Positions 35,101-42,255 of a stretch of DNA of 64,000 bases are shown here, piece by piece. The translations under genes and the position numbers were made by a program. The DNA is from JAVVTR01 sp036653535 (GTDB taxonomy: Bacteria; Bacteroidota; Bacteroidia; Bacteroidales; P3): contig JAVVTR010000001.1 of assembly GCA_036653535.1 (NCBI GenBank), positions 186,001-250,000 on the forward strand, written 5' to 3'. The notes under the pieces were generated by a model that worked only from the letters and a program-made list of their open reading frames with translations, searched no databases and was not told where the DNA came from. How positions within the stretch are numbered: position 1 is the first letter of the stretch; the number at the start of each line of letters is the position of its first letter.

Positions 35101-37989
35101 TCCTTGGCAAGGTGTGTGATTTAATACTGCATCTATATTATTGGCATCTATAATAGGTCCAACCGGAGAAAGAGTATCCATGATCCAAAATACATAAGTA
35201 AGAGTATCCCCTATATTCCATTGATCACAATCATAACGGTGAGAAACTACCCTTATAGAGTCTCTAACATGCGTTTTATTGGGAATCCTTACCGTTAAGG
35301 TATCTTTATTTTTAGAAAAAACCGTATCGGCATACCATAGCGTATTCGTAAAAATCCAAGAAAAATGTACAGAATCCTTTAAATCTTGGCTATTAGGAAC
35401 CACGCTCCATTGAACACTACTTCGGGCACAAAGCGTATCTTCCCATATTTTTCGCATGCTTGGTTTAAGAGTGTGCTTTTTAGGAAGGACCTTTAAACTA
35501 TCCCTATGATGCGTTGCATAATTATTAAAGGTAAAACCGCAAATTTTATCCTTAGCACCAACTACATAGATATAACCACTATCGGCCCCAACCCGAACAT
35601 CCACTGTGGATATTTTAGTTCCAGCATCGGACGATTCTTTATTGGTAGTTTCTACTTCGTTAGTTCCTGTAGAAACTACTTTCCAATCGGATGGGAAACT
35701 CCAATGATAGCCCTCTGCTTCCATAACGGTATCAAAACGATAACTTGCTGTAGAACCTTGGCACGGACGTCCATCCGGTTCTATCTTTACTCGAACAAAT
35801 GGATGCACCACAAAACGTTTGGAATTCAAATAATTTCCCACTCCACATTTATTTCCTAACCTTAAACGTACAGGACCAGAAGAATAACCCACTTTAATAT
35901 TAGGAATAACAGCCGTAGAATCTTGCCAAGGATCAAAACTCCATCCAGGCGAAAGTTTCCATTGATAATCTATTCTGTCGGTTACTTTATGGCGAACATC
36001 TATCATGCTTGGATTGTATATGCTGGTATTATTGGTTAGATGAATCTTTACCCCTTCACAAAGGGTGTCCTTATATTTTTCAGAAAGGGTTTCATCTACA
36101 ATAGGACTATATACACTAAGCGTATCTATAATATTGATATAGTTAATTCCTGTATCTCCAATTCCACAGGCATTTTGTGCATAAAAGCCAAGTTTATACA
36201 ACTGTTTACCTTGTAATTTAGCATGATTTATTGCATGGATAATGATTACACAAATAGCAGAATCTTTATATGTTGCATCTAAATTTATTATATCATTCAT
36301 ATCAAAGAGACCATCTATATTTGCAAAGCCGTAACTAAGAATAGAATCCTTATCGTTATTTAATATAAACTTTTGGAAACCCAAGGCGGCATTAGCATTG
36401 CAAATCAATACAGGATTAGTATCGTTATCTCGAAGTATATTAAGCTGTTCTCTTCTATATTTTGTGTAATGTGGCTCATAACTTACTTTAATGGAAGGAT
36501 CATAAAGTACAGGCTTAAGTGGTTTGTTTTTTACAAAAATCTTTATGATTTTTCCATTTCTATCCACATTATATCCATTGGAAAAACACACGTTAGCTGG
36601 ATAAACACGTACAGAAGCAGAATCTCCCAAGGTATTAGGTACTAAAGACGGATTTTGATTAGTGATATAAGTGTATGCCGTATCTATCTGTTGAACCAAT
36701 TTCCACCAAGAAGGAACATCATCCATATTATATCCTGTAGCCTGAGAATTTTCAAAACCTCGACTATCTAAGGTGGTAACCGAAAAAACATTTTCTGTTC
36801 CTGCACATACGCTTCTATTAGCCACAATATCAAAATCTTGAAACTTTGTAATAGAATCCGTTCTCTTTAAAAAGAAAGAAACGTCTCTTTTAAAATCCGA
36901 TGGTTTTATGGAACTTCCTGCTTTATTTATACAGTCTGGACAAGAAATTTTTACCGAAACTTTAATATCCTTAGAAAGAGTAGTTCCATGCTTCACTTTA
37001 AAAGATATTCTCGATTTGTGTTCCCCAAAATTCTCATCACGAAGCAGGAGATCTGTACTCATTCGTGTATCTAATGCTAATTGCGCTGTATCGTAAACCC
37101 ATTCATAATACAAATATTTACTACGTTCATCATTTTTACTATATTCTCCCGCCTGTAAATATACAAAACCATCGCCTTTTCCTCTCTGATTTACCAATGC
37201 ATTCTGTAAACTAAATTCAGGAGAATAGTAGGAACAAGCATAATTTGCACTTAAAATATCCCAATAAGGAGTAGTAGTTTCCCTATTCAAGTAGAGAGTA
37301 TGAAGTTGAAGATTTTCTGCTTCTTTGAAAATGTTTTTTAGAATAAAAGGCTTTAAGGTAATGGTGCTAGCTTTGGTGCTTTCTGGAGTATTTCCTTCAT
37401 CACAAGTCTTAGGCTGCACCACAAAACTTCCATCTCCTGCATCGGCAGGTAATAAAACATCGAAAGTATTATTGGTTTTATTTATTTCGTTTCTAAGCAA
37501 AGTTCCATCGGAACGTTTAAGAGTCCAATTATACGTCAAAGTAGAAGGTGAATAATCGGTTAGATCCTTAACAACCGACAAAGAATTTATACCCTCACAG
37601 AAAGGCAAACCTCCACTTAGACTTATGCTGCCGGCTGGATTTGCTTTTTTTATCAGGCTTAGTGCTAAAGTGGCGGTAAGACTCCCTGAACTTCCCTCTT
37701 TAACTTTTATAGTTCCTGAAGCAGAAGATGCATTAAAATAAATAGTTATAGTATCATTATAATTTCCACGAGGATAAAAAGAAGAAGACATAGTGGAAGG
37801 AATATCCCATTTGCAGGTATCGGTAGCATTTTGATAACATAAATCTATAGAGCCTTTCGCAAATCCACAAAATGGATTAGTTTCTCCCCCTAATATTATT
37901 ATATTCTGTGCAAAAGCAGAAAGAAAACTGAGTAATAAAACTCCTATGAGTAATGGAAATCTTAAATTACTTAATATTCTGTTTTTCAT
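29170..37989 (-). CDS. Giant secreted multi-domain adhesin with T9SS type-B (gliding-type) C-terminal domain
   Basis: 2939 residues. Signal peptide 1-27 (MKNRILSNLRFPLLIGVLLLSFLSAFA). Most of the chain is a string of PKD/Ig-like beta-domains, many closing with the motif N-x-C-G; I see it or close variants at about 36167, 35856, 34890, 34612, 33931, 33668, 32971, 32706, 31175, 30912, 30637 and 30342. The last 75 residues (NAFSPNGDGINDVFMRGVDLL, FNRFGLELFRS, WDGTYKGKMVSKGDYLYVI) are the gliding-motility-associated CTD (TIGR04131/CHU_C), the type-B secretion signal of T9SS. It is followed by PorE-like and PorP/SprF-like genes, as SprB is by its partners. Likely a surface filament or adhesin; ligand unknown. 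Confidence 0.92.
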   Translation of the reverse strand: MKNRILSNLRFPLLIGVLLLSFLSAFAQNIIILGGETNPFCGFAKGSIDLCYQNATDTCKWDIPSTMSSSFYPRGNYNDTITIYFNASSASGTIKVKEGSSGSLTATLALSLIKKANPAGSISLSGGLPFCEGINSLSVVKDLTDYSPSTLTYNWTLKRSDGTLLRNEINKTNNTFDVLLPADAGDGSFVVQPKTCDEGNTPESTKASTITLKPFILKNIFKEAENLQLHTLYLNRETTTPYWDILSANYACSYYSPEFSLQNALVNQRGKGDGFVYLQAGEYSKNDERSKYLYYEWVYDTAQLALDTRMSTDLLLRDENFGEHKSRISFKVKHGTTLSKDIKVSVKISCPDCINKAGSSIKPSDFKRDVSFFLKRTDSITKFQDFDIVANRSVCAGTENVFSVTTLDSRGFENSQATGYNMDDVPSWWKLVQQIDTAYTYITNQNPSLVPNTLGDSASVRVYPANVCFSNGYNVDRNGKIIKIFVKNKPLKPVLYDPSIKVSYEPHYTKYRREQLNILRDNDTNPVLICNANAALGFQKFILNNDKDSILSYGFANIDGLFDMNDIINLDATYKDSAICVIIIHAINHAKLQGKQLYKLGFYAQNACGIGDTGINYINIIDTLSVYSPIVDETLSEKYKDTLCEGVKIHLTNNTSIYNPSMIDVRHKVTDRIDYQWKLSPGWSFDPWQDSTAVIPNIKVGYSSGPVRLRLGNKCGVGNYLNSKRFVVHPFVRVKIEPDGRPCQGSTASYRFDTVMEAEGYHWSFPSDWKVVSTGTNEVETTNKESSDAGTKISTVDVRVGADSGYIYVVGAKDKICGFTFNNYATHHRDSLKVLPKKHTLKPSMRKIWEDTLCARSSVQWSVVPNSQDLKDSVHFSWIFTNTLWYADTVFSKNKDTLTVRIPNKTHVRDSIRVVSHRYDCDQWNIGDTLTYVFWIMDTLSPVGPIIDANNIDAVLNHTPCQGDTVIYILDKVMQDPSLYYLTWLWNGGNVISGTDNIDASGWKILKNGQYKDTLALVVGKNPLTIGVRAVGLCGSSVSYTDTIKPISLVVDTASFTAFKNSLCNREEVEFTHQEVPNATNYIWHYSWDLKIDTVKNALNAPEKYTRKFKADFDTGLVYVSPYNSCGIGPNSDTVKISAILYPPKHPSLYDFAGKNYDPIRRDTAVDTICMRTNITLKARYVDAKQKDAIWRYGWFLLAGNAQDKIIPANKPMDSLCVFEKKAGFEKDFIAVAVRHDGCLTYGDSVYIELRSVDTVSVPDDKTITDYLFDAQTGIHIQPRPCGNDTVQYYFDWKMNPTITASHFIWNGKQLYNPTDSTMDGSTFKLLKIGSYDTLKMQVGNGSSLNVQVVASNRCGISTLPSITIATSTRILNVKNLSLLSKHICNKEKLILRIDTVVEAGNYIWHYPWAPYCDTVSSATRALEANFVSGKIWVEPNNGCGSGPASDTVFIAQDSILYPPKGLVPANFAFGYNPTLGGIATDTLCMNDTISLLITSSTEKKAPYHINWTLVSGDTNGFMPSISLDSMCEITQRDINQKAYRLQAAAKISYCKTYGDTLSIAIFPMDTISFSVDNTTGPFMVRTSEIVLDQKNGNHPISTSPCGHTESKYYFMPDIHWSLDTLPYFSWNGENYPRLDSSLAGTDWSCKDASLLPSILSVQVGNIDTLHLRVQLRNRCGLSVSSPMHIIPNSAVVDKAVVRLRNESVCLNEEAVFQINALPYANHYVWTTPWSAKEDTTTKPYLTVNGAGSASGNITVYGYNDCGAGPISDTFPVNLVLSVPKRPLPDWSPNLRMNGDTVFDTICLHGEEYKLRVRPNGEDTADVQIIYQWQKIKGSMAIMPDAKLEDSICVVMPQPSSLVNDDNLFMVNLRWKNCENQGDTLYIRIHLVDTVATKLLGEILAVTPNVFHYEPCPQTEISVKVENGSVSAAYQWILPDSWSFVSKGDTNAAEVKIITGSKPGFIQVAPITDAGHNRCNYFSANPVKTLEFRPHQPLQTEGFLTFVDSACVGSTVVYTLNSTLGAKAYRWEFPFGWQAENSDILEGDSIVSYGTQTCSVKVGSTSGKIKAYALDSCNKQVLVRGTLVEKEVMAMDTARLTIAGDINVCLDSMAVLLVTKNKFADISYDLKVEYKGPDLTPIEISFPSAPDSSIVNIKCLNLDTVKLIFTPHNRFCPNNILSEIHYIVADTIPTITGTIIGDSLVCMESLRSYTAKADIDDGSGVVKYVWELPKNSGWQAITRLDSSSILLRVGNYDGTEALEKLKCYPRALCGTANPLEYKIRINVPDTFVDEILVDNNAPCVSTNINMRLGNNYDKDTIQFLWTYPLSWTRLSVDSANAISFKVGLDSAEVMVQYLRKGSCGLSKGITTQINVRDSAARAYLCTQPYLCKTNEVLSFVIARIATIDSIKWEFPSSYTSLYEVFNRNGFIKNDSAVLVNSGLDSSFNIRVTSFNECGNRDTILNIRQVNKIDPFIEEIQQNHFCVEDTGYAYIKIPFGQRNKGTNYKWDLLFGDGQIINYYEDKKDTLAVVQFTTGVNADSLKIRLHTENDCGSIPDKIIKAVPFTYWIKAKAGKDTAKYMEKNLALNIDSVQYKSIRDYTYTWMPNNRIITNTTNPEAITFSSLELVQPIEYFSVIAREKEDPNMANVKTIYRSSSCFSYDTISIFVDSTFAMQAKLLDTACQGMNVALSVLPYGGNTNKYFFDWYRLQKGIYEKIEGWNTPTNTAFADDQQMQFMVVGRDSTYLYTPDGSTLILSTSKIDTQYMQVHAMSLEVAFAEPGKEQIKVPIGTAIKIQSDVFGGSGRYSYYWSPLELFNKEAVFQGNVQTKKVYTDCNITLMVRDTVSRCENKTVLQVLIGDEFGKIPNAFSPNGDGINDVFMRGVDLLIFNRFGLELFRSKNKEGWDGTYKGKMVSKGDYLYVITVAGKDGKTHTKKGVVSVF

Positions 37990-38299
37990 CCTTCATTGTA
38001 CTTATGATCTCTTTGAAAAAGCCTAAACTTTGCGCTATTCTTTGTTTTTAAAATCATTATTTCTTTTGTAAATAAATATCTTAAAAGCAAAAAGCCTTTT
38101 GTTTTAACTCTTATGACTACAGTTTTATGCGTACGTATTTCAAGTATATAAAACTTCCATCTGTTTTATAGATTGAAAATCAAATACTTACACAAATACA
38201 TAAGCATGCAATATATAGCATTATATCGTGTAAAGATACAATTTTTTAATTTTATAGCAATTTTTAAGCTATCCATTTACTTTTAGTCGGTTTTCTACA
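37990..38299. other. Intergenic region upstream of the giant adhesin and folE
   Basis: About 310 very AT-rich bases between divergent transcripts. The adhesin promoter must be here, but I found no exact TAnnTTTG on the minus strand. The nearest is a TATCTTTA variant near 38243. No RNA gene or repeat was recognised. Confidence 0.3.
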
Positions 38300-38330
38300 T
38301 TGCGAATATTACGGATTCTTAGTATATTTG
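38300..38330 (+). promoter_or_regulatory. Promoter upstream of folE
   Basis: TTG at 38300-38302, 20 bases, then TATATTTG at 38323-38330, a good Bacteroidetes promoter. It overlaps the TTG start of a longer frame at 38300. That frame therefore cannot be translated from there on this transcript; only the internal ATG at 38357 remains possible. Confidence 0.6.
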
Positions 38331-38356
38331 CAAGCTTTTCTCCCTCTTTTGGGATA

Positions 38357-38542
38357 ATGCAAAAAAGATCAAAACACCCGGATCTCCAAGTTAAAAACTA
38401 TCTACGAAACGGTTTAATAGGATTGGCTAAATGGTTTTATAGTTTTTTTTTCATAGCTTTTTTTCGTTTTGAAATGGCCGTAGAGAAGTTTTACAAAATA
38501 TTGGTATACAAATTAGTACACAAAAGGGTGTATAACTTTTAG
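38357..38542 (+). CDS. Possible small basic membrane protein ahead of folE
   Basis: 61 residues from ATG 38357 to a stop 15 bases before folE. It has a basic N-terminus (MQKRSKHPDLQVKNYL), a hydrophobic aromatic segment (WFYSFFFIAFFRF) and a basic tail. It lies just downstream of a good promoter, so it would be the first frame on the folE transcript. I do not recognise the family, and the low-complexity AT-rich sequence could produce such a frame by chance. It lacks the cysteine motif of YidD. Confidence 0.3.
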   Translation: MQKRSKHPDLQVKNYLRNGLIGLAKWFYSFFFIAFFRFEMAVEKFYKILVYKLVHKRVYNF

Positions 38543-38557
38543 TGGTAAAGAAAATTT

Positions 38558-39187
38558 ATGACAAATTTAGAAAATTCAGATAATCAATTTGGATATAGGA
38601 AAATAGAGGATTATTCTTCCGAGAAAACACAAGCACTTGCACAACACTATAAACAAATTTTAAATATTTTAGGAGAAGACTCCAATAGAGATGGTCTCCT
38701 TTCTACTCCAGAACGAGTAGCTAAAGCTATGCAATTTTTTACTCAGGGATATCATCAAGATGCAGAAGCTATTCTTAAATCCGCTATATTTAAAGAGGAT
38801 TATAAACAAATGGTTATTGTAAAAGATATTGAAATTTATTCTTTATGTGAACACCACTTGGTTCCTTTTTTCGGAAAAGCACATATTGCCTACATTCCCA
38901 ACGGTTGTATTGTTGGATTGAGTAAAATACCCCGCATTGTAGAAGTCTTCGCCCGCCGTTTACAGGTACAAGAACGTTTAACTACACAAATCAAGGAGTG
39001 CATACAAAACGCTCTGAAACCTTTAGGTGTGGCCGTGGTTATTGAAGCGCAACATCTTTGTATGTCTATGCGTGGAGTACAAAAACAAAATTCCGTTACT
39101 ACCACTTCTGACTTTACAGGTGCTTTTTTAAGTAATCCGAAAACTCGCATGGAATTTTTACAATTAATCGCAACAGATTTAAAATAA
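38558..39187 (+). CDS. folE: GTP cyclohydrolase I
   Basis: Opens the guanine ring of GTP to form 7,8-dihydroneopterin triphosphate, the first step of folate (and queuosine precursor) synthesis. 209 residues. The zinc and catalytic motifs are complete: SLCEHHLVPFFGKAHIAYIP and AQHLCMSMRGVQK with the second zinc cysteine, followed by TTTSDFTGAF. It is followed by the cytidylyltransferase-fold gene after 14 bases, probably one transcript. Confidence 0.97.
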   Translation: MTNLENSDNQFGYRKIEDYSSEKTQALAQHYKQILNILGEDSNRDGLLSTPERVAKAMQFFTQGYHQDAEAILKSAIFKEDYKQMVIVKDIEIYSLCEHHLVPFFGKAHIAYIPNGCIVGLSKIPRIVEVFARRLQVQERLTTQIKECIQNALKPLGVAVVIEAQHLCMSMRGVQKQNSVTTTSDFTGAFLSNPKTRMEFLQLIATDLK

Positions 39188-39201
39188 TAAAATACGGTAA
39201 G

Positions 39202-39687
39202 ATGACCAGATTCGAATTTGTACAATCTAAAATTAAAGAAGGGGCTGAATTAGAAAAACAATTAGCCTATTGGCGTTTTCATAACGAAAAAATTATTTTT
39301 ACCAACGGTTGCTTTGATTTATTACATCCCGGTCATATAGAATACCTCTACAAGGCAGCGGAATTGGGAACTATCTTGGTAGTGGGATTAAATTCCGATG
39401 CTTCTGTTAGTCGCTTAAAAGGGAAACAACGCCCCATTCAAAATCAACTATCGCGAGCAACCGTATTAGCCGGTTTGGAATGTGTAGACATGGTCGCTAT
39501 CTTTGAAGAAGATACCCCTATTAGTCTTGTAAAACAAGTACATCCTAATTTTCTTGTGAAAGGCGGAGATTATAAACCTGAAGATATTGTAGGTTATCAA
39601 ACAGTAAAATCCTATGGCGGGGAAATACTTACCATTCCTTTTGTAGAAGGCTTTTCCACCAGTTCCATCCTACAAAAATTAGGCTGA
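39202..39687 (+). CDS. rfaE2: D-glycero-beta-D-manno-heptose 1-phosphate adenylyltransferase (stand-alone HldE C-domain)
   Basis: 161 residues, one nucleotidyltransferase domain with FTNGCFDLLHPGHIEYL (HxGH motif) near residue 35 and the C-terminal VEGFSTSSILQKL, the latter matching the ISTT-like motif of the family. In E. coli this domain is fused to the heptokinase HldA; here it is separate, as in many Bacteroidetes. It activates heptose for the LPS core, or could make another ADP-sugar. The kinase, GmhA and GmhB are not in the window. Confidence 0.9.
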   Translation: MTRFEFVQSKIKEGAELEKQLAYWRFHNEKIIFTNGCFDLLHPGHIEYLYKAAELGTILVVGLNSDASVSRLKGKQRPIQNQLSRATVLAGLECVDMVAIFEEDTPISLVKQVHPNFLVKGGDYKPEDIVGYQTVKSYGGEILTIPFVEGFSTSSILQKLG

Positions 39688-39848
39688 TTTTGAATTTCTA
39701 ATGATAGAATATTTTAGAACCTATCTAATTTTATTTTCTATGCTATAAGCCCTTTTTTTAATCAACTATAATCTTGATGTGTTAATTTACATGTCTTATA
39801 AACAAGAAGTTGGTTTCAAACAACAAATTTATCGTATCTCTTTTACTT

Positions 39849-41249
39849 ATGAATAATAAAACAAAAACTGCATTTTTCTGCAACAATTGTGGGGTTCAAT
39901 CTTCTAAGTGGGTAGGGAAGTGTCCATCTTGTGGAGAATGGAATACTTTTACGGAAGAGGTTATTCATAGAGAGAGCGAGAAAAAAGATGGACGTACCAT
40001 GGGTTTTTATGGAGGTACTTCAAATTCCACCCCCAATAAGTCTTGCCTTATTGAAGATATTTCTACGGATGCTCAAAAAAGAATAGATACTGGGAACAAC
40101 GAATTAAATAGGGTACTTGGAGGCGGTTTAGTGCCGGGATCTATTATTCTTGTAGGAGGCGAACCTGGTATAGGAAAATCCACTCTCATGCTCCAAATAG
40201 CCTTACAAATAAAAGGGAAAAGGGTGTTGTATGTAAGTGGGGAAGAAAGTAAAGAACAATTGAAAATGAGAGCGGAACGCTTGGGAATAACAGATGCTCC
40301 TTGCTATATTCTTACAGAAACCAATATACAAAATGTTTTTGAACAGGCCTCTCCTATACAACCAGAATTATTGATAATAGATTCTATTCAAACTCTTTTT
40401 TCCGAACAAATAGATAGTTCTTCTGGTAGTATTTCTCAAATTAAAGAATGTGCAGCTCAATTACAACGATATGCAAAAGAAACCGGAGTTTCGGTATTTG
40501 TGATAGGCCACATTACTAAAGATGGAAACTTGGCAGGTCCAAAAATTTTAGAGCACATTGTGGATACGGTTTTACAATTTGAAGGAGATAGAAATTATGG
40601 ATATCGTATTCTTCGTTCCGTAAAAAATCGTTTCGGATCTACCAATGAATTGGGTATTTACGAAATGCAATCGGAAGGCCTAAAACAGGTAAGCAATCCA
40701 TCGGAAGTTTTGCTTTCACAAAGAGAAGATAATTTAAGTGGAACATCTATCGCTGCATCCATAGAAGGACTTCGCCCAATGCTTATTGAAGTACAAGCTC
40801 TCGTGGGGGCTTCCGCCTATGCAGTTCCTCAACGTTCGGCAACAGGCTTCGAAATCAAGCGTATGAATATGCTTTTAGCAGTTTTAGAAAAACGTTGCAG
40901 CTTTCGCCTTTCCCAAAAAGACGTTTTTCTAAATATTGCCGGTGGAATAAGAGTAGACGACCCAGCTATAGACCTCTCGGTGGTAGCTGCCATCTTATCT
41001 TCAACTCAAGATTTAGCTCTTTCTCCTAAAGATTGTTTTGCCGCAGAAGTAGGACTAACCGGAGAAATTCGCCCAGTAACTCGTATAGAACAACGACTTG
41101 CAGAAGCGGAAAAACTGGGCTTTGAACGTTTGTTTATTTCCAAATACAACGCTAAAGCATTACAAGAAAAAAAATATAATATCCGAATAGTGGCGGTTAG
41201 TAATTTATTTGAATTATTCCGCAATGTACTTACTCAAAAAACAAAATAA
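39849..41249 (+). CDS. radA: DNA repair protein RadA (Sms)
   Basis: 466 residues from ATG 39849 (MNNKTKTAFFC), chosen over a frame start at 39810 because the zinc finger normally begins a few residues in. C4 zinc finger CNNCGVQSSKWVGKCPSCGEW, RecA-like ATPase with Walker A GGEPGIGKST, the RadA signature KNRFGSTNELG, and a Lon-protease-like C-terminal domain (from about residue 290) without protease activity in the family. RadA drives branch migration in recombination. It ends six bases before panC. Confidence 0.96.
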   Translation: MNNKTKTAFFCNNCGVQSSKWVGKCPSCGEWNTFTEEVIHRESEKKDGRTMGFYGGTSNSTPNKSCLIEDISTDAQKRIDTGNNELNRVLGGGLVPGSIILVGGEPGIGKSTLMLQIALQIKGKRVLYVSGEESKEQLKMRAERLGITDAPCYILTETNIQNVFEQASPIQPELLIIDSIQTLFSEQIDSSSGSISQIKECAAQLQRYAKETGVSVFVIGHITKDGNLAGPKILEHIVDTVLQFEGDRNYGYRILRSVKNRFGSTNELGIYEMQSEGLKQVSNPSEVLLSQREDNLSGTSIAASIEGLRPMLIEVQALVGASAYAVPQRSATGFEIKRMNMLLAVLEKRCSFRLSQKDVFLNIAGGIRVDDPAIDLSVVAAILSSTQDLALSPKDCFAAEVGLTGEIRPVTRIEQRLAEAEKLGFERLFISKYNAKALQEKKYNIRIVAVSNLFELFRNVLTQKTK

Positions 41250-41255
41250 CAGAGC

Positions 41256-42113
41256 ATGAAAATCTGTAAAAATAAATCCGAATTAGAAGCAACACTGCAA
41301 TTATTACGAAATTCCGGAAAAACGATAGGCTTAGTTCCAACTATGGGCGCATTGCACCAAGGACATGCTTCTCTACTACAAAGAGCACGCCAAGAAAACG
41401 ACATAGTTGTATCCAGTGTATTTGTAAATCCTATTCAATTTAACAATCCCGAAGATTTGCAAAATTATCCACGTAATTTTGAATCCGACTGTAAGTTATT
41501 GGAAGAAAATGGCTGTGATTTAGTCTTCTCTCCAACAGTGGAAGAAATGTATCCAAAAGGAGAAAGCATAGAGCACTTTGATTTTGGATCTTTGGAAAAA
41601 GTAATGGAAGGGAAAAATAGACCAGGACATTTTCAAGGAGTGGGCGTTATTGTGAGCCGTTTGTTTAAATTAATTCAACCGTCTACTGCCTATTTTGGAG
41701 AAAAAGATTTTCAACAAGTAGCCATCATTCAAAATTTAGTAGAACAGTTGCATTTACCCATTACAATAAAGCCCTGTCCTATTATTAGAGAAAGTGATGG
41801 TTTGGCCCTTAGTTCTAGAAATGTTTTATTAACCAAAGACCAAAGAACGTTGGCTCCAAATATTTATAAAATTCTTTATGAATCGAAAAAAAAACGCCAT
41901 AATACCGAAGTAATAGAACTAAAAAAATGGGTGGAAAACGAAATTGAAAAATACCCCCAAATGAAATTAGAATATTTTGAAATTGCTAATTCTCGTACCA
42001 TGCAAAGCATAAAAACATGGTCAGAAGCAAGCGAACAAGTAGGTTGCATTGTGGTTGCTTTCCAAAAAATAAGATTAATTGACAATATTCGTTACGATAA
42101 TAATTTAAAATAA
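41256..42113 (+). CDS. panC: Pantothenate synthetase
   Basis: Joins pantoate and beta-alanine using ATP, giving pantothenate for coenzyme A. 285 residues. Seen: VPTMGALHQGHASLL (HxGH-type nucleotide motif), FVNPIQFN, the pantoate-binding FGEKDFQQVAIIQNLV and the KMSKS-like SDGLALSSRNVLL. It lies six bases after radA. In related genomes panC is usually beside panD; no panD is visible here. Confidence 0.97.
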   Translation: MKICKNKSELEATLQLLRNSGKTIGLVPTMGALHQGHASLLQRARQENDIVVSSVFVNPIQFNNPEDLQNYPRNFESDCKLLEENGCDLVFSPTVEEMYPKGESIEHFDFGSLEKVMEGKNRPGHFQGVGVIVSRLFKLIQPSTAYFGEKDFQQVAIIQNLVEQLHLPITIKPCPIIRESDGLALSSRNVLLTKDQRTLAPNIYKILYESKKKRHNTEVIELKKWVENEIEKYPQMKLEYFEIANSRTMQSIKTWSEASEQVGCIVVAFQKIRLIDNIRYDNNLK

Positions 42114-42255
42114 ATAAATTACTACATAAAAATAAACCGCCCACAATGTTCCAATGACAAGGTTTTTTTTAATTTAAAACAAAATTTACCAATGGCAAAG
42201 AAAAGTTTTAAGGATGTAGTATTGCGTTTTGTGGGTATTTACGACAAAAAAAACT

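Noticed and set aside
38300..38356. Longer form of the small ORF before folE, starting at TTG 38300
   Set aside because: A good promoter (38300-38330) overlaps this stretch, so transcription starts after it.
38300..38542. YidD (membrane insertion factor)
   Set aside because: The small hydrophobic ORF lacks the conserved Cys-containing YidD motif and the usual rnpA/yidC neighbours.
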